Shown: positions 1 through 10,093, counted from the first letter of the stretch. The stretch: DNA of 64,000 nt from Streptomyces sp. SAI-127 (GCF_029894425.1 NZ_JARXYJ010000001.1:3596001-3660000), one strand, 5' to 3'. A program made the numbers and translations. Notes: generated by a model not told the origin, from the letters alone.

Positions 1-420
1 GCCGCCGAGGCGATCACGGCCGCCCTGAAGCACACACCGGGTACCGCGCTCTCCGCCGATCTGGACGACGACGGCGCCACCGCGTGGAAGGTGAGCGTCG
101 TCAAGGGCGACGGCACCGAGTACGACGTACGGATCGCCCCCGACTCCGGCAAGGTCCTCGGCGCCCAGCGCGACACCGACGACGACAACGACGACCGTGC
201 CGAACTCGCCGCGGTGAAGGGCGCGAAGACGGACGCCCGCGAGGCCGCCCTGGCCGCCGCGCACAAGGGCACGGTGACCGAAGTAAGCATCGACGACGAC
301 AACGGCACCGTGGCCTGGTCGGCCGAGACAGTGAAGGGCAACGGCCACGGCGAGTGGAACGTCGCCCTCGACACGGGCAAGGTCACCCAGGACCGCGACG
401 ACGACGGCGACGACGCCTGA
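1..420 (+). CDS. PepSY domain protein, 5' end missing
   Basis: The frame is open from the first base and ends in TGA at 418-420, so the N-terminus lies outside the window. The visible 139 residues hold two PepSY-like repeats, each with an Ala-rich helix followed by strands ending in DSGKVLG or DTGKVT. PepSY proteins are usually secreted or membrane-bound and are thought to modulate peptidases or bind ligands near the cell surface. No signal peptide can be judged. The C-terminus is an Asp-rich tail. A hairpin at 466-497 follows. The family is fairly sure; the precise role is not. Confidence 0.8.
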   Translation, partial: AAEAITAALKHTPGTALSADLDDDGATAWKVSVVKGDGTEYDVRIAPDSGKVLGAQRDTDDDNDDRAELAAVKGAKTDAREAALAAAHKGTVTEVSIDDDNGTVAWSAETVKGNGHGEWNVALDTGKVTQDRDDDGDDA

Positions 421-465
421 CCCCGCCGTCACGCCACAGGCGTGGCCTCCCGATCCGTACCGCCG

Positions 466-497
466 CGAAGGGCGCCCCCTCCCCCGGGCGCCCTTCG
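466..497. terminator. Hairpin between PepSY gene and MFS gene
   Basis: CGAAGGGCGCCC at 466-477 pairs perfectly with GGGCGCCCTTCG at 486-497 across an 8-base loop. It lies between two converging genes and could end transcription from both sides. There is no clear T-tract, which is usual in Streptomyces. Confidence 0.6.
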
Positions 498-1665
498 TCA
501 TGACCAGCACCGCCGTCACGGCGACCACCCCGCCCGTCAGCGCGAAACACACGGCCACCGGCAGCTGCCCGGCAAGGGCTCCCGCCACGGCCGTTCCGCC
601 CGTACTCCCGGCGTTGACGGCCGTGTTGACCCACGCGCCGGCCTGCGTGCGGGACTCGTGGGCGACCGCCGCGTCGGCGATGAGATAAGCGGTGGTGATG
701 GCCGGCGACACGAAGAACCCGGCGGCCGCCATGACCAGGGCGAGGGTGCCGAGGCCCGGTGCGAGCCCGGCGCCGACGAGCGCGAGGCCCAGGCAGGCCG
801 TCAGCAGGGCCAGCCGGGTCCGGGCGGGCGTCCGCCAGTTCACCGCGCCGTTGAGCATCCCGCCGACCGCGCTTCCGGCCGACAGCGCGGCGAGCACCCA
901 GGCCACGCTCGCGCCGCCGTGATGATGCCGCTCGGCGAAGACGACGACGAGCAGGTCGAGCACACCGAGCGCGAGGCCCACGGCCGCGGCGGCCACGACG
1001 GGACGGCCGACCCGGCGCAGTACGCGCCGTCCGCCGCTGTCCCGGCGTGGGGAAGAACCCGCGGGGCGCACGGCCCGTACCGCGGGCGACCGTACGAAGC
1101 CGGTCGTCCCCGCCACCATCAGGGCGGCGCCGACGACGATCCCCACGGCCGGCGCGGCGACCCCGACGAGGACGCCCACCAGCAGCGGGCCCGAGACGAA
1201 GAGCAGTTCCTCGGCCACTCCGTCGAGGCTGTACGCCCGTTGGAGCAGCGCCTTGTCGTCCTGGGCGAGCCGTGCCCACACGGTCCGCATCGTCGGTCCG
1301 AGCGGCGGGACGCAGGCTCCCGCGAGGGCGGTGAGGGCGCCGAGGAGGACAGGGGGTGCGCCGGGGCGCCAGAGGGCCGCGGTGAGCAGGGCGAGCAGCA
1401 GGACGTAGGCCGAGAGCAGGGGGACGAGCGCTCGCGGCGGCCCGTAGCGGTCGATCAGGGCGGCCCGCGCCGGGGCCAGGAAGACGACGGTGGCACCGAA
1501 GAGCGCCATCACGGCACCCGCCACCGCGTACGAGCCCGAGGCGCGGGTCACGGCGAGCATCACGGACAGCGGGACGACGCCGTACGACAGCCTGCCGAGC
1601 AGGGCGGTGGTGAAGGTGCGGCGGGCATGCGGAATGCGCAGCACCTGCGCATAGGAGGCAGACAT
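469..1665 (-). CDS. MFS-family transporter, stop codon not evident
   Basis: Minus-strand frame starting MSASYAQVLRIPHARRTF with a run of about ten to twelve hydrophobic segments and the short basic loops of major facilitator transporters, for example LIDRYGPPRAL after the second segment. About 390 residues fit a full MFS protein, probably an efflux pump of unknown substrate. ATG at 1665 follows a weak purine-rich site. The frame has no stop before the window edge: it stays open through the hairpin at 466-497 and antisense to the PepSY gene, because that gene uses no TTA, CTA or TCA codons. The 3' boundary given here is therefore a guess at the end of homologous sequence. A base error or frameshift near the end is possible. 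Confidence 0.7.
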
Positions 1666-1790
1666 GGGTGAGTTCCTCGAAGGAGGCGTGGAAGGGGACA
1701 CCGAGGAGCCACGGGAGCGATGTGCTCGAACCGTGGCCCGGTGCGGCCCTACGCCAAGGAGAGGAACATGACGGTCAACGTATCAGGGGC

Positions 1791-2747
1791 TCAGCCCCGG
1801 GTCAGGCCTTCCACCAGCTCGTCCGCCGCGCGGTAGGGGTCCAGCTCGCCGGCGACGATCCTCTCCGCGAGCGCGTCCAGGCGCCGGTCGCCCCTGAGGT
1901 CGCCGATGCGTTCGCGCAGGGCGGTGACGGCGATGGTCTCGACCTCGTGGGCGGCGCGGGTGCGGCGGCGCTCGGCGAGGACGCCGCGCTCCTCCATCCA
2001 GGCGCGGTGCTTCTCCAGGGCTTCCATGACCTCGTCGACGCCCTCCGCGCGGGAGGCGACCGTCTTGACGATCGGCGGGCGCCAGTCGCCGGGGCCGCGG
2101 GACTCGCCCAGGCCCAGCATGTGGTTGAGCTCGCGGGCGGTCGCGTCGGCGCCGTCACGGTCGGCCTTGTTGACGACGTACACGTCGCCGATCTCCAGGA
2201 TTCCGGCCTTGGCGGCCTGGATGCCGTCACCCATTCCGGGTGCGAGCAGCACCACGGACGTGTCCGCCTGGGCGGCGATCTCCACCTCGGACTGGCCGAC
2301 GCCGACCGTCTCGACCAGGATCACGTCGCAGCCGGCCGCGTCCAGGACCCGGATGGCCTGCGGGGCGGCCCAGGCGAGACCGCCGAGGTGGCCGCGGGTC
2401 GCCATGGAGCGGATGTAGACGCCGGGGTCGGAGGCGTGCTCCGACATGCGCACCCGGTCGCCGAGCAGGGCACCGCCGGAGAACGGCGAGGACGGGTCGA
2501 CGGCCAGGACGCCGACCCGCCTGCCCTGCTTGCGGTAGGCGGTCACGAGAGCCGAGGTGGACGTCGACTTGCCCACCCCGGGCGAGCCCGTCAGGCCCAC
2601 CACGTACGCGTTGCCCGTGAGCGGGGCGAGCGTCGCCATGACCTCCCTGAGCTGTGGGGACGCCCCCTCCACCAGGGAGATCAGCCGGGCCACGGCCCGC
2701 GGGCGGCCCTCCCTGGCCTGGGCCACCAGGGTGGAGACGTCCTGCAT
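1791..2747 (-). CDS. meaB: Methylmalonyl Co-A mutase-associated GTPase MeaB
   Basis: The 318-residue protein is a SIMIBI-class GTPase. Walker A is GLTGSPGVGKS near residues 51-61, the switch region reads DVILVETVGVGQSEVEI, and VVNKADRDGAD is the guanine-specificity motif. MeaB loads and protects adenosylcobalamin in methylmalonyl-CoA mutase. ATG at 2747 is preceded by GGAG with 5-nt spacing; an in-frame GTG sits one codon upstream. The gene lies 50 bp downstream of a thiolase gene on the same strand, and an epimerase gene is divergent beyond that, which groups three acyl-CoA functions. A cobalamin adenosyltransferase lies further on at 21696. Confidence 0.93.
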   Translation of the reverse strand: MQDVSTLVAQAREGRPRAVARLISLVEGASPQLREVMATLAPLTGNAYVVGLTGSPGVGKSTSTSALVTAYRKQGRRVGVLAVDPSSPFSGGALLGDRVRMSEHASDPGVYIRSMATRGHLGGLAWAAPQAIRVLDAAGCDVILVETVGVGQSEVEIAAQADTSVVLLAPGMGDGIQAAKAGILEIGDVYVVNKADRDGADATARELNHMLGLGESRGPGDWRPPIVKTVASRAEGVDEVMEALEKHRAWMEERGVLAERRRTRAAHEVETIAVTALRERIGDLRGDRRLDALAERIVAGELDPYRAADELVEGLTRG

Positions 2748-2796
2748 CACAGCTCCGTTCGCCTGAAAACGCGCTTCGCCCAAAACGTACGGGGAT

Positions 2797-3999
2797 TCAG
2801 GCCTTGGGTACCCGCACGACGAGCGCGTCACCCTGACCGCCGCCACCGCACAGCGCCGCCGCGCCGACACCGCCGCCGCGCCGCTTGAGCTCCAGGGCGA
2901 GGTGCAGGACGAGCCGGGCGCCGGACATGCCGATCGGGTGGCCCAGGGCGATCGCGCCACCGTTGACGTTCACCCGATCCGTGGAAACGCCGAGGTCCTT
3001 CATTGACTGGACGGCCACCGCGGCGAAGGCCTCGTTGATCTCGATGAGATCGAGGTCGGAGACCTCCAGGCCCTCCTTCTTGAGGGCGTGCAGGATCGCG
3101 TTGGACGGCTGGGACTGCAGGGAGTTGTCCGGGCCCGCCACATTGCCGTGGGCGCCGATCTCGGCGATCCACTCGAGGCCGAGCTCCTGCGCCTTGGCCT
3201 TGCTCATCACGACCACGGCCGCCGCACCGTCGGAGATCTGCGAGGAGGTGCCGGCGGTGATGGTGCCGTCCTTGGTGAACGCGGGGCGCAGCTTGCCCAG
3301 GGACTCGGCCGTGGTGTCGGCGCGGATGCCCTCGTCCTTGCTGAAGACGACCGGCTCGCCCTTGCGCTGCGGGATCTCGACCGGGGTGATCTCGGCTTCG
3401 AAGATGCCGTTCTTCTGTGCGGCGGCGGCCCGCTGGTGGGACAGGGCGGCGATCTCGTCCTGCTCGGGGCGCCGGATGCCGAGGCGGGTGTTGTGCGTCT
3501 CGGTCGACTGGCCCATGGGGATGTTCTCCCAGGGGTCGGTCAGGCCGTCGTGGGCCATCGCGTCGAGCATCTCGATCGCGCCGTACTTGAAGCCCTCGCG
3601 GGACTTCGGGAGCAGGTGGGGGGCGTTGGTCATGGACTCCTGGCCGCCCGCGACGATCACGTCGAACTCGCCGGCGCGGATCAGCTGGTCGGCCAGCGCG
3701 ATCGCGTCGAGGCCCGAGAGGCACACCTTGTTGATGGTCAGCGCCGGGACGTTCATCGGGATGCCGGCCTTGACCGCGGCCTGGCGGGCCGGGATCTGAC
3801 CGGCGCCGGCCTGGAGGACCTGGCCCATGATGACGTACTGCACCTGGTCGCCACCGATCCCCGCACGGTCGAGGGCGGCCTTGATCGCGAAGCCGCCGAG
3901 GTCGGCTCCGGAGAAGGTCTTCAGCGAGCCCAGCAACCGTCCCATGGGCGTACGGGCGCCCGCGACGATCACCGAGGTCGTGCTGTTCGATCCAGACAT
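2797..3999 (-). CDS. Acetyl-CoA C-acetyltransferase (thiolase)
   Basis: This 400-residue thiolase condenses or cleaves acetoacetyl-CoA. The acyl-enzyme cysteine is C93 in [36 protein letters not shown] (active-site His) and [12 protein letters not shown] (second Cys) follow in normal order. Length is typical of the biosynthetic, degradative type. ATG at 3999 has AGGGG about 11 nt upstream; an earlier in-frame start at 4026 would add nine uncharacteristic residues. It is probably co-transcribed with meaB. The promoter should lie in 4000-4147, shared with the divergent epimerase gene. Biosynthetic and catabolic use cannot be told apart by sequence. Confidence 0.93.
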   Translation of the reverse strand: MSGSNSTTSVIVAGARTPMGRLLGSLKTFSGADLGGFAIKAALDRAGIGGDQVQYVIMGQVLQAGAGQIPARQAAVKAGIPMNVPALTINKVCLSGLDAIALADQLIRAGEFDVIVAGGQESMTNAPHLLPKSREGFKYGAIEMLDAMAHDGLTDPWENIPMGQSTETHNTRLGIRRPEQDEIAALSHQRAAAAQKNGIFEAEITPVEIPQRKGEPVVFSKDEGIRADTTAESLGKLRPAFTKDGTITAGTSSQISDGAAAVVVMSKAKAQELGLEWIAEIGAHGNVAGPDNSLQSQPSNAILHALKKEGLEVSDLDLIEINEAFAAVAVQSMKDLGVSTDRVNVNGGAIALGHPIGMSGARLVLHLALELKRRGGGVGAAALCGGGGQGDALVVRVPKA

Positions 4000-4147
4000 G
4001 AGCTGCGATCCCCTTACCGGCTGCACTGCCGAGGAGTGAACGAGGGTTTACTTCGAATGTACTGAGTGGCACTCCGTGCCGTCATCGCCCCGTCGGTGTG
4101 ATCGCGCGCACGTTGCGTAACCATCGTAGGAGCGCTGCACTGACAAC

Positions 4148-4588
4148 ATGCTGACGCGAATCGACCACATCGGGATCGCCTGCTTCGACCTCGACAAGAC
4201 CGTCGAGTTCTACCGGGCCACCTACGGCTTCGAGGTGTTCCACTCCGAGGTCAACGAGGAGCAGGGCGTGCGCGAGGCCATGCTCAAGATCAACGAAACC
4301 TCCGACGGCGGCGCCTCCTACCTGCAGCTTCTGGAGCCGACCCGCCCCGACTCGACCGTCGCCAAGTGGCTGGACAAGAACGGCGAGGGCGTCCACCACA
4401 TCGCTTTCGGTACGGCGGACGTGGACGCGGAGGCCGCGGACATCAAGGACAAGGGCGTACGCGTCCTGTACGAGGAGCCGCGACGCGGCTCCATGGGGTC
4501 ACGGATCACCTTCCTGCACCCGAAGGATTGCCACGGTGTACTGACAGAACTGGTCACTTCGGCGCCTGTTGAGTCACCTGAGCACTGA
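4148..4588 (+). CDS. mce: Methylmalonyl-CoA epimerase
   Basis: The 146-residue protein is a vicinal-oxygen-chelate fold enzyme that interconverts the 2S and 2R forms of methylmalonyl-CoA. Expected metal ligands are visible at H7 (DHIGIA), Q60 (YLQLLEP), H84 (GVHHIAF) and E134 (LTELV), matching the spacing known for the Propionibacterium enzyme. Length is normal for the family. ATG at 4148 lacks a good ribosome site at normal distance. The gene is divergent from the thiolase-meaB pair, consistent with one pathway feeding propionyl and methylmalonyl units. Its stop codon lies inside the predicted scy promoter. Confidence 0.95.
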   Translation: MLTRIDHIGIACFDLDKTVEFYRATYGFEVFHSEVNEEQGVREAMLKINETSDGGASYLQLLEPTRPDSTVAKWLDKNGEGVHHIAFGTADVDAEAADIKDKGVRVLYEEPRRGSMGSRITFLHPKDCHGVLTELVTSAPVESPEH

Positions 4589-4614
4589 CCCTCGTACATA
4601 TGGGCCGGTAGGGT
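4585..4614 (+). promoter_or_regulatory. Predicted vegetative promoter of scy
   Basis: A -35 CTGACC at 4585-4590 and a -10 TAGGGT at 4609-4614 are separated by 18 bp, close to the principal-sigma consensus. Transcription would begin near 4621, giving a leader of about 170 nt before scy. The -35 box overlaps the mce stop codon. Confidence 0.5.
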
Positions 4615-4790
4615 TGGGGGCGGTCGCCGCTCTTCCCAGGGCGACCGGGTCCTGCCCATGGCGGCAGAACCGAGCCGGGGTCCGGGTTTCGGGGGGCGAG
4701 CGGCGGGCAGCAGCCCATGCTCCGCCGTTGATCTGACACCATTCCCCGGGGGCCCCGTTCGGCGGATGGACAGGGCTCGTCAGGAGAGAC

Positions 4791-7700
4791 TTGCGACCAG
4801 GGGACGGATGGGACCGCGCAGTGCGGGGCTACGAACGCCAGGAGCGAGAGCCGGCGGCTGACGTCGACCACCTCTCTCGGTTCGAGGCCGAGATGGAGCG
4901 GCTGAAGACCGAGCGGGAAAAGGCGATCCAGCACGCCGAGGACCTCGGCTACCAGGTCGAGGTGCTGCGCGCCAAGTTGCACGAGGCGCGGCGCACCCTC
5001 ATGTCCCGGCCCGAATTCGGCGGCGGGGACATCGGCTACCAGGCCGAACAGTTGCTGCGCAACGCCCAGATCCAGGCCGACCAGTTGCGCCAGGACGCCG
5101 AGCGCGAACTGAGCCAGGTCCGCGCCCAGACCCAGCGCATCCTCCAGGAGCACGCCGAGCAGGCCGCGCGTCTGCAGGCGGAGCTGCACCAGGAGGCCGT
5201 CACCCGACGTCAGCAGCTCGACCAGGAGCTGGCCGAGCGCCGGCAGACCGTCGAGTCGCACGTCAACGAGAACGTGGCGTGGGCCGAGCAGCTGCGCGCC
5301 CGCAGCGAGTCGCAGGCCCGGCGGCTCCTGGAGGAGTCCCGTGCCGAGGCCGAGCAGGCCATGGCGGCCGCCCGCGCCGAGGCCGAGCGGGTCACCTCCG
5401 AGGCCCGTCAGCGTCTGCAGAGCGATGCCGAGGCCGCCCGCGCGGAGGCCGAACAGCTGCTGCGCCGCGCCCGCGCGGATGCCGAGCGCCTCCTCGACGC
5501 CGCCTCCACGCAGGCCCAGGAGGCCACCGACCACGCCGAGCAGCTGCGCACGTCCACGGCGACCGAGTCGGACAGCGCCCGCCGCCAGGCCACCGAGCTC
5601 AGCCGGGCCGCCGAACAGCGGATGACGGAGGCCGAGGAGGCGCTGCGCAAGGCGCAGGCCGAGGCCGAGAAGGTGCTCACCGAGGCGAAGTCGGCCGCCG
5701 AGAAGACGCTCGCGAGCGCGGAGTCGGCCAACGAACAGCGCACCCGCACGGCCAAGGAGCAGGTCGCCCGGCTGGTCACCGAGGCCAGCCAGGAGGCCGA
5801 GGCGACCAAGGAGGCCGCCGAGCAGATCGTCGCGGACGCCCGCGCCGAGGCCGAGAAGATCGTCACCGAAGCCGCCGAGAAGGCCCGCACGCTCACCGCC
5901 GAGGAGAGCGCGACCCAGCTGTCGAAGGCGGCCAAGACCGCCGAGGACGTCCTCAACAAGGCGCAGGAGGACGCGCAGCGGACCACCAAGGCCGCCACCG
6001 AGGAGGCCGAGCGGATCCGCCGCGAGGCGGAGACCGAGGCGGACCGGCTGCGCGCCGAGGCGCACGACATCGCCGAGCAGCTCAAGGGCACGGCGAAGGA
6101 CGACACCAAGGAGTACCGCGCCAAGACGGTCGAGCTGCAGGAGGAGGCCCGCAGGCTGCGCGGCGAGGCCGAGCAGCTGCGCGCCGACGCGGTCGCCGAG
6201 GGCGAGAAGATCCGCGCGGAGGCCCGCAAGGAGGCCGTCCAGCAGATCGAGGAGGCGGCCAAGACCGCCGAGGAGCTGCTCTCCAAGGCCAAGGCGGACG
6301 CCGACGAGCTGCGCCAGACCGCCACCACGGACAGCGAGAAGGTCCGCACCGAGGCCATCGAGCGCGCCACCACGCTGCGCCGGCAGGCCGAGGAGACCCT
6401 CCAGCGGACCCGTCAGGAGGCCGAGCGGCACCGCGAGGAGGCCGCCCAGCAGTCCGAGGAGATCAAGGCCGACGCCGAGCGCGCCGCGCGTGAGCTGCAC
6501 GAGGAGACCGAGCGGGCCATAGAGACCCGCCGTGCCGAGGCCGCCGAGGAACTGGCCAGGCTGCACACCGAGGCCGAGGAGCGTCTCGCCGCCGCCGAAC
6601 AGGCCCTCACCGAGGCCCGCGAGGAGGCCGCGCGGATCCGCCGCGAGGCCGCCGAGGAGACCGACCGGCTGCGCGGCGAGGCCGCCGAGCGGATCCGCAC
6701 CCTGCAGCAGCAGGCCGAGGCGGAGGCCGACCGGGTACGCACCGAGGCCGCGTCCGACGCGTCCGCCTCCCGTGCCGAGGGCGAGGCCGTCGCCGTACGG
6801 CTGCGTTCCGAGGCCGCCGCGGAGGCGGAGCGGCTCAAGACCGAGGCTCAGGACACCGCGGACCGGCTCCGGGCCGAGGCGCAGGCCGCGGCGGAGCGGC
6901 TCGCCACCGAGGCGTCCGAGACGCTGGCCGCCGCCCAGGAGGAGGCCAACCGGCGCCGCCGGGAGGCCGAGGAGTATCTCGGCTCGGCGCGCCAGGAGGC
7001 CGACCAGGAGCGTGAGCGGGCCCGCGAGCAGAGCGAGGAGCTGCTGGCCTCGGCGCGCAACCGCGTGGAGGAGGCCCAGGCCGAGGCCGTACGGCTGGTC
7101 GAGGAGGCGGACCGGCGGGCCAACGAGATGGTGTCGGCCGCCGAACAGCACGCCCAGCAGGTGCGGGACTCGGTCGCCGGGCTGCACGAACAGGCGCAGG
7201 AGGAGATCACCGGGCTGCGCTCCGCCGCCGAGCACGTGGCGGACCGTACCCGGCGCGAGGCTCAGGAGGAGGCCGACCGGGTCCGCTCGGACGCCTACTC
7301 CGAGCGGGAGCGGGCCAGCGAGGACGCGGCCCGGATCCGGCGCGAGGCCACCGCGGAGACGGACGCCGCCAAGTCCCTTGCCGAGCGCACCGTCTCGGAG
7401 GCGATCGCGGAGGCGGAGCGGCTCAGGTCGGAGTCGTCCGAATACGCCCAGCGGGCGCGCACCGAGGCCTCGGACGCGATCGCCCAGGCCGAGCAGGACG
7501 CCTCCCGCACCCGGGCGGACGCCCGCGAGGACGCCAACCGCATCCGTTCGGACGCGGCGACACAGGCCGACACCCTCATCACCGAGGCGCGCAGCGAGGC
7601 GGAGCGGCTCACCGAGGAGACCATCAACGACACCGACCGGCTGCGGACGGAGACGGTCGCCGAGGCCGAACGACTGCGGTCGGAGACCGTCGCCGAGGCC

Positions 7701-8732
7701 GAGCGGGTGCGCGCCGAGTCGGTCGCCAAGGCCGAGCAGCTGATCGGGGAGGCCTCCGGGGACGCGGAGCGGCTGCGCGCCGAGGCCGCCGCGACGGTCG
7801 GGCAGGCCCAGCAGCACGCGGAGCGGATCCGTACCGAGGCCGAGCGGGTCAGGGCGGACGCGGCGGCCGCGGCCGAGGAACTGGTCAACTCCGCGCGCGC
7901 GGAGGCCGATCGCACTCTCGACGAGGCTCGCAAGGACGCGAACAAGCGGCGTTCCGAGGCGGCCGAGCAGGTCGACACGCTCATCACGGAGACCGCCGCC
8001 GAGGCGGACAAGCTGCTCACCGAGGCGCAGCAGCAGGCCCTCAAGACCACCGCGGACGCGGAGGCGCAGGCCGACACCATGGTGGGCGCGGCCCGCAAGG
8101 AGGCCGACCGGCTGGTGTCCGAGGCGACGGTCGAGGGCAACGCGCGCGTGGAGAAGGCCCGCACGGACGCTGACGAACTGCTCGTCGGTGCCCGCCGGGA
8201 CGCCACCGCGATAAGGGAGCGCGCGGAGGAGCTGCGCGACCGGATCACGGGCGAGATCGAGGCGCTGCACGAGCGGGCCCGCCGTGAGGCCGCGGAGACC
8301 ATGAAGTCGACCGGCGACCGCTGCGACGCGCTCATCAAGGCCTCGGAGGAGCAGCTCGCCAAGGCCCAGGCGAAGGCCAAGGAACTGGTCTCGGAGGCCA
8401 ATTCGGAGGCCGGCAAGGTGCGTATCGCCGCGGTCAAGAAGGCCGAGGGGCTCCTCAAGGAGGCCGAGCAGAAGAAGGCCACCCTGGTCCGGGAGGCCGA
8501 GGAGCTCAAGGCCGAGGCGATCCGCGAGGCGAAGCGCACGGTCGAGGAGGGCAAGCGCGAGCTCGAGGTCCTCGTCCGCCGCCGCGAGGACATCAACACC
8601 GAGATCTCCCGTGTCCAGGATGTCCTGGAGGCTTTGGAGTCCTTCGAGGCCCCGTCGGCGGGCAAGGACGGCGGCGTCAAGGCGGGCGCAGCGGTCGGCG
8701 CCCCTCGTTCGGGTAAGCCGTCGGACAGCTGA
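4791..8732 (+). CDS. scy: Polarity scaffold coiled-coil protein Scy
   Basis: The 1313-residue protein is almost entirely coiled coil, built from repeats rich in AEAE, ERLR and ADRLR, with an N-terminal segment (RFEAEMERLKTEREKAIQ) matching Streptomyces Scy. Scy marks and organises the hyphal tip growth zone, recruiting DivIVA and affecting branching and sporulation septation. A short Gly/Ala/Lys tail ends the protein. The TTG at 4791 is preceded by GGAG at 4-nt spacing and is used here; a GTG at 4821 would shorten the protein by ten residues and begin VRGYERQ, the start I recall for orthologues. filP lies 183 bp downstream, as in S. coelicolor. Confidence 0.93.
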   Translation: MRPGDGWDRAVRGYERQEREPAADVDHLSRFEAEMERLKTEREKAIQHAEDLGYQVEVLRAKLHEARRTLMSRPEFGGGDIGYQAEQLLRNAQIQADQLRQDAERELSQVRAQTQRILQEHAEQAARLQAELHQEAVTRRQQLDQELAERRQTVESHVNENVAWAEQLRARSESQARRLLEESRAEAEQAMAAARAEAERVTSEARQRLQSDAEAARAEAEQLLRRARADAERLLDAASTQAQEATDHAEQLRTSTATESDSARRQATELSRAAEQRMTEAEEALRKAQAEAEKVLTEAKSAAEKTLASAESANEQRTRTAKEQVARLVTEASQEAEATKEAAEQIVADARAEAEKIVTEAAEKARTLTAEESATQLSKAAKTAEDVLNKAQEDAQRTTKAATEEAERIRREAETEADRLRAEAHDIAEQLKGTAKDDTKEYRAKTVELQEEARRLRGEAEQLRADAVAEGEKIRAEARKEAVQQIEEAAKTAEELLSKAKADADELRQTATTDSEKVRTEAIERATTLRRQAEETLQRTRQEAERHREEAAQQSEEIKADAERAARELHEETERAIETRRAEAAEELARLHTEAEERLAAAEQALTEAREEAARIRREAAEETDRLRGEAAERIRTLQQQAEAEADRVRTEAASDASASRAEGEAVAVRLRSEAAAEAERLKTEAQDTADRLRAEAQAAAERLATEASETLAAAQEEANRRRREAEEYLGSARQEADQERERAREQSEELLASARNRVEEAQAEAVRLVEEADRRANEMVSAAEQHAQQVRDSVAGLHEQAQEEITGLRSAAEHVADRTRREAQEEADRVRSDAYSERERASEDAARIRREATAETDAAKSLAERTVSEAIAEAERLRSESSEYAQRARTEASDAIAQAEQDASRTRADAREDANRIRSDAATQADTLITEARSEAERLTEETINDTDRLRTETVAEAERLRSETVAEAERVRAESVAKAEQLIGEASGDAERLRAEAAATVGQAQQHAERIRTEAERVRADAAAAAEELVNSARAEADRTLDEARKDANKRRSEAAEQVDTLITETAAEADKLLTEAQQQALKTTADAEAQADTMVGAARKEADRLVSEATVEGNARVEKARTDADELLVGARRDATAIRERAEELRDRITGEIEALHERARREAAETMKSTGDRCDALIKASEEQLAKAQAKAKELVSEANSEAGKVRIAAVKKAEGLLKEAEQKKATLVREAEELKAEAIREAKRTVEEGKRELEVLVRRREDINTEISRVQDVLEALESFEAPSAGKDGGVKAGAAVGAPRSGKPSDS

Positions 8733-8848
8733 CCGACTGGTCGGAATCCGGTGCCGTCTGGGGCCTTTGACCAAGTTTTTGGCAAGCCGTCCCGGGGTTA
8801 GCCACTCAAAAGGGGTGTCATTCTCCAGATCAAACACGTATCCGCTCG

Positions 8849-8875
8849 ATGACACACCGCTTCGGCCCCTAGGAT
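8849..8875 (+). promoter_or_regulatory. Possible filP promoter
   Basis: TAGGAT at 8870-8875 is a perfect -10 box. The best -35 is ATGACA at 8849-8854, with a short 15-bp spacer. This would let filP be transcribed apart from scy, with a leader of about 35 nt. No terminator hairpin is evident between the two genes. Confidence 0.35.
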
Positions 8876-8915
8876 TCCCCCTATCACCTCACCGGTCTCA
8901 TTTGACAGGAACCCC

Positions 8916-9851
8916 ATGAGCGACACTTCCCCCTACGGCTTCGAGCTTGTGCGGCGTGGGTACGACCGCGCTCAGGTGGACGAACGGATCTCCAAGCTCG
9001 TCTCCGATCGTGACAGCGCTCTCTCCCGCATCACCGCCCTGGAGAAGCGCATCGAGGAGCTCCACCTCGAGACGCAGAACGCCCAGGCCCAGGTCTCCGA
9101 CGCCGAGCCGTCGTACGCCGGCCTCGGCGCGCGTGTCGAGAAGATCCTCCGCCTCGCCGAGGAGGAGGCCAAGGACCTGCGCGAGGAGGCCCGTCGCGCG
9201 GCCGAGCAGCACCGCGAACTCGCCGAGTCGGCGGCCCAGCAGGTCCGCAACGACGCAGAATCGTTCGCTGCGGAGCGCAAGGCCAAGGCCGAGGACGAGG
9301 GCGTCCGGATCGTCGAGAAGGCGAAGAGCGACTCCTCTCAGCTCCGTCAGGAGGCGCAGAAGGACGCGCAGCAGAAGCGTGAGGAGGCGGACGCCCTCTT
9401 CGAGGAGACCCGCGCCAAGGCCGCGCAGGCCGCCGCCGACTTCGAGACCAACCTCGCCAAGCGCCGCGAGCAGTCCGAGCGCGACCTGGCCTCGCGTCAG
9501 CAGAAGGCGGAGAAGCGTCTCGCGGAGATCGAGCACCGCGCGGAGCAGCTGCGCCTGGAGGCCGAGAAGCTGCGCACCGACGCCGAGCGCCGTGCCCGCC
9601 AGACGGTGGAGACCGCGCAGCGCCAGGCCGAGGACATCGTGGCCGACGCCAACGCCAAGGCCGACCGCATCCGTTCGGAATCCGAGCGGGAGCTTGCTGC
9701 CCTGACGAACCGTCGCGACTCGATCAACGCCCAGCTGACGAACGTCCGCGAGATGCTCGCCACGCTCACGGGCGCCGCGGTGGCCGCCGCCGGCTCCCCG
9801 GCCGACGACGAGCCGATCTCCCGTGGGGTTCCGGCCCAGCAGTCCCGGTAA
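8916..9851 (+). CDS. filP: Intermediate-filament-like protein FilP
   Basis: This 311-residue protein is a coiled coil from about residue 20 to 285, ending in a Pro/Ser-rich tail. The first 25 residues, YGFELVRRGYDRAQVDERI, resemble the DivIVA-type N-terminal motif. FilP forms filament networks behind the hyphal tip, interacts with DivIVA and gives the cell wall mechanical strength. ATG at 8916 follows AGGAA at suitable spacing. It lies downstream of scy on the same strand and ends at a strong terminator (9872-9910). Size, order and N-terminal sequence all agree with FilP. Confidence 0.93.
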   Translation: MSDTSPYGFELVRRGYDRAQVDERISKLVSDRDSALSRITALEKRIEELHLETQNAQAQVSDAEPSYAGLGARVEKILRLAEEEAKDLREEARRAAEQHRELAESAAQQVRNDAESFAAERKAKAEDEGVRIVEKAKSDSSQLRQEAQKDAQQKREEADALFEETRAKAAQAAADFETNLAKRREQSERDLASRQQKAEKRLAEIEHRAEQLRLEAEKLRTDAERRARQTVETAQRQAEDIVADANAKADRIRSESERELAALTNRRDSINAQLTNVREMLATLTGAAVAAAGSPADDEPISRGVPAQQSR

Positions 9852-9871
9852 CACCGCCTGACAGCACACTC

Positions 9872-9910
9872 AAGGGCCCGCACCTTCTCCCCCGACAGGT
9901 GCGGGCCCTT
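9872..9910 (+). terminator. Terminator after filP
   Basis: AAGGGCCCGCACCT at 9872-9885 pairs perfectly with AGGTGCGGGCCCTT at 9897-9910, giving a 14-bp stem with an 11-base loop, 20 bp after the filP stop codon. Confidence 0.85.
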
Positions 9911-10081
9911 CGGCGTGCCCGCGGGCTGCTGCCGTTCGGCGCCCGGCCCGCAGCACCTCGAGTACGCCCCTGCCCCGCGCGGACCCCCACCCGTCCAACT
10001 GCCCATGGTCGGCGCCTGCCAGAGGCCCGCCCACGCGCGCGTGCCGCACGCGAGCACCCCCGTCCGAGTCGTGCGGCAACT

Positions 10082-10093
10082 TTGGTCGACCAA
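10082..10093. promoter_or_regulatory. Perfect 12-bp palindrome, possible operator
   Basis: TTGGTCGACCAA is a perfect palindrome inside an unusually AT-rich patch, 46 bp upstream of the predicted -35 of the ABC transporter promoter. Position and symmetry suit a dimeric regulator. No candidate regulator is adjacent. Confidence 0.3.

Noticed and set aside
4554..8855. Very long minus-strand open frame antisense to scy
   Set aside because: It is the in-register antisense of a repetitive high-GC coiled-coil gene lacking TTA, CTA and TCA codons. Its translation is Leu/Gly/Arg repeats with no domain.
8733..8915. Terminator separating scy and filP
   Set aside because: No stem of convincing length was found; the genes may be partly co-transcribed.
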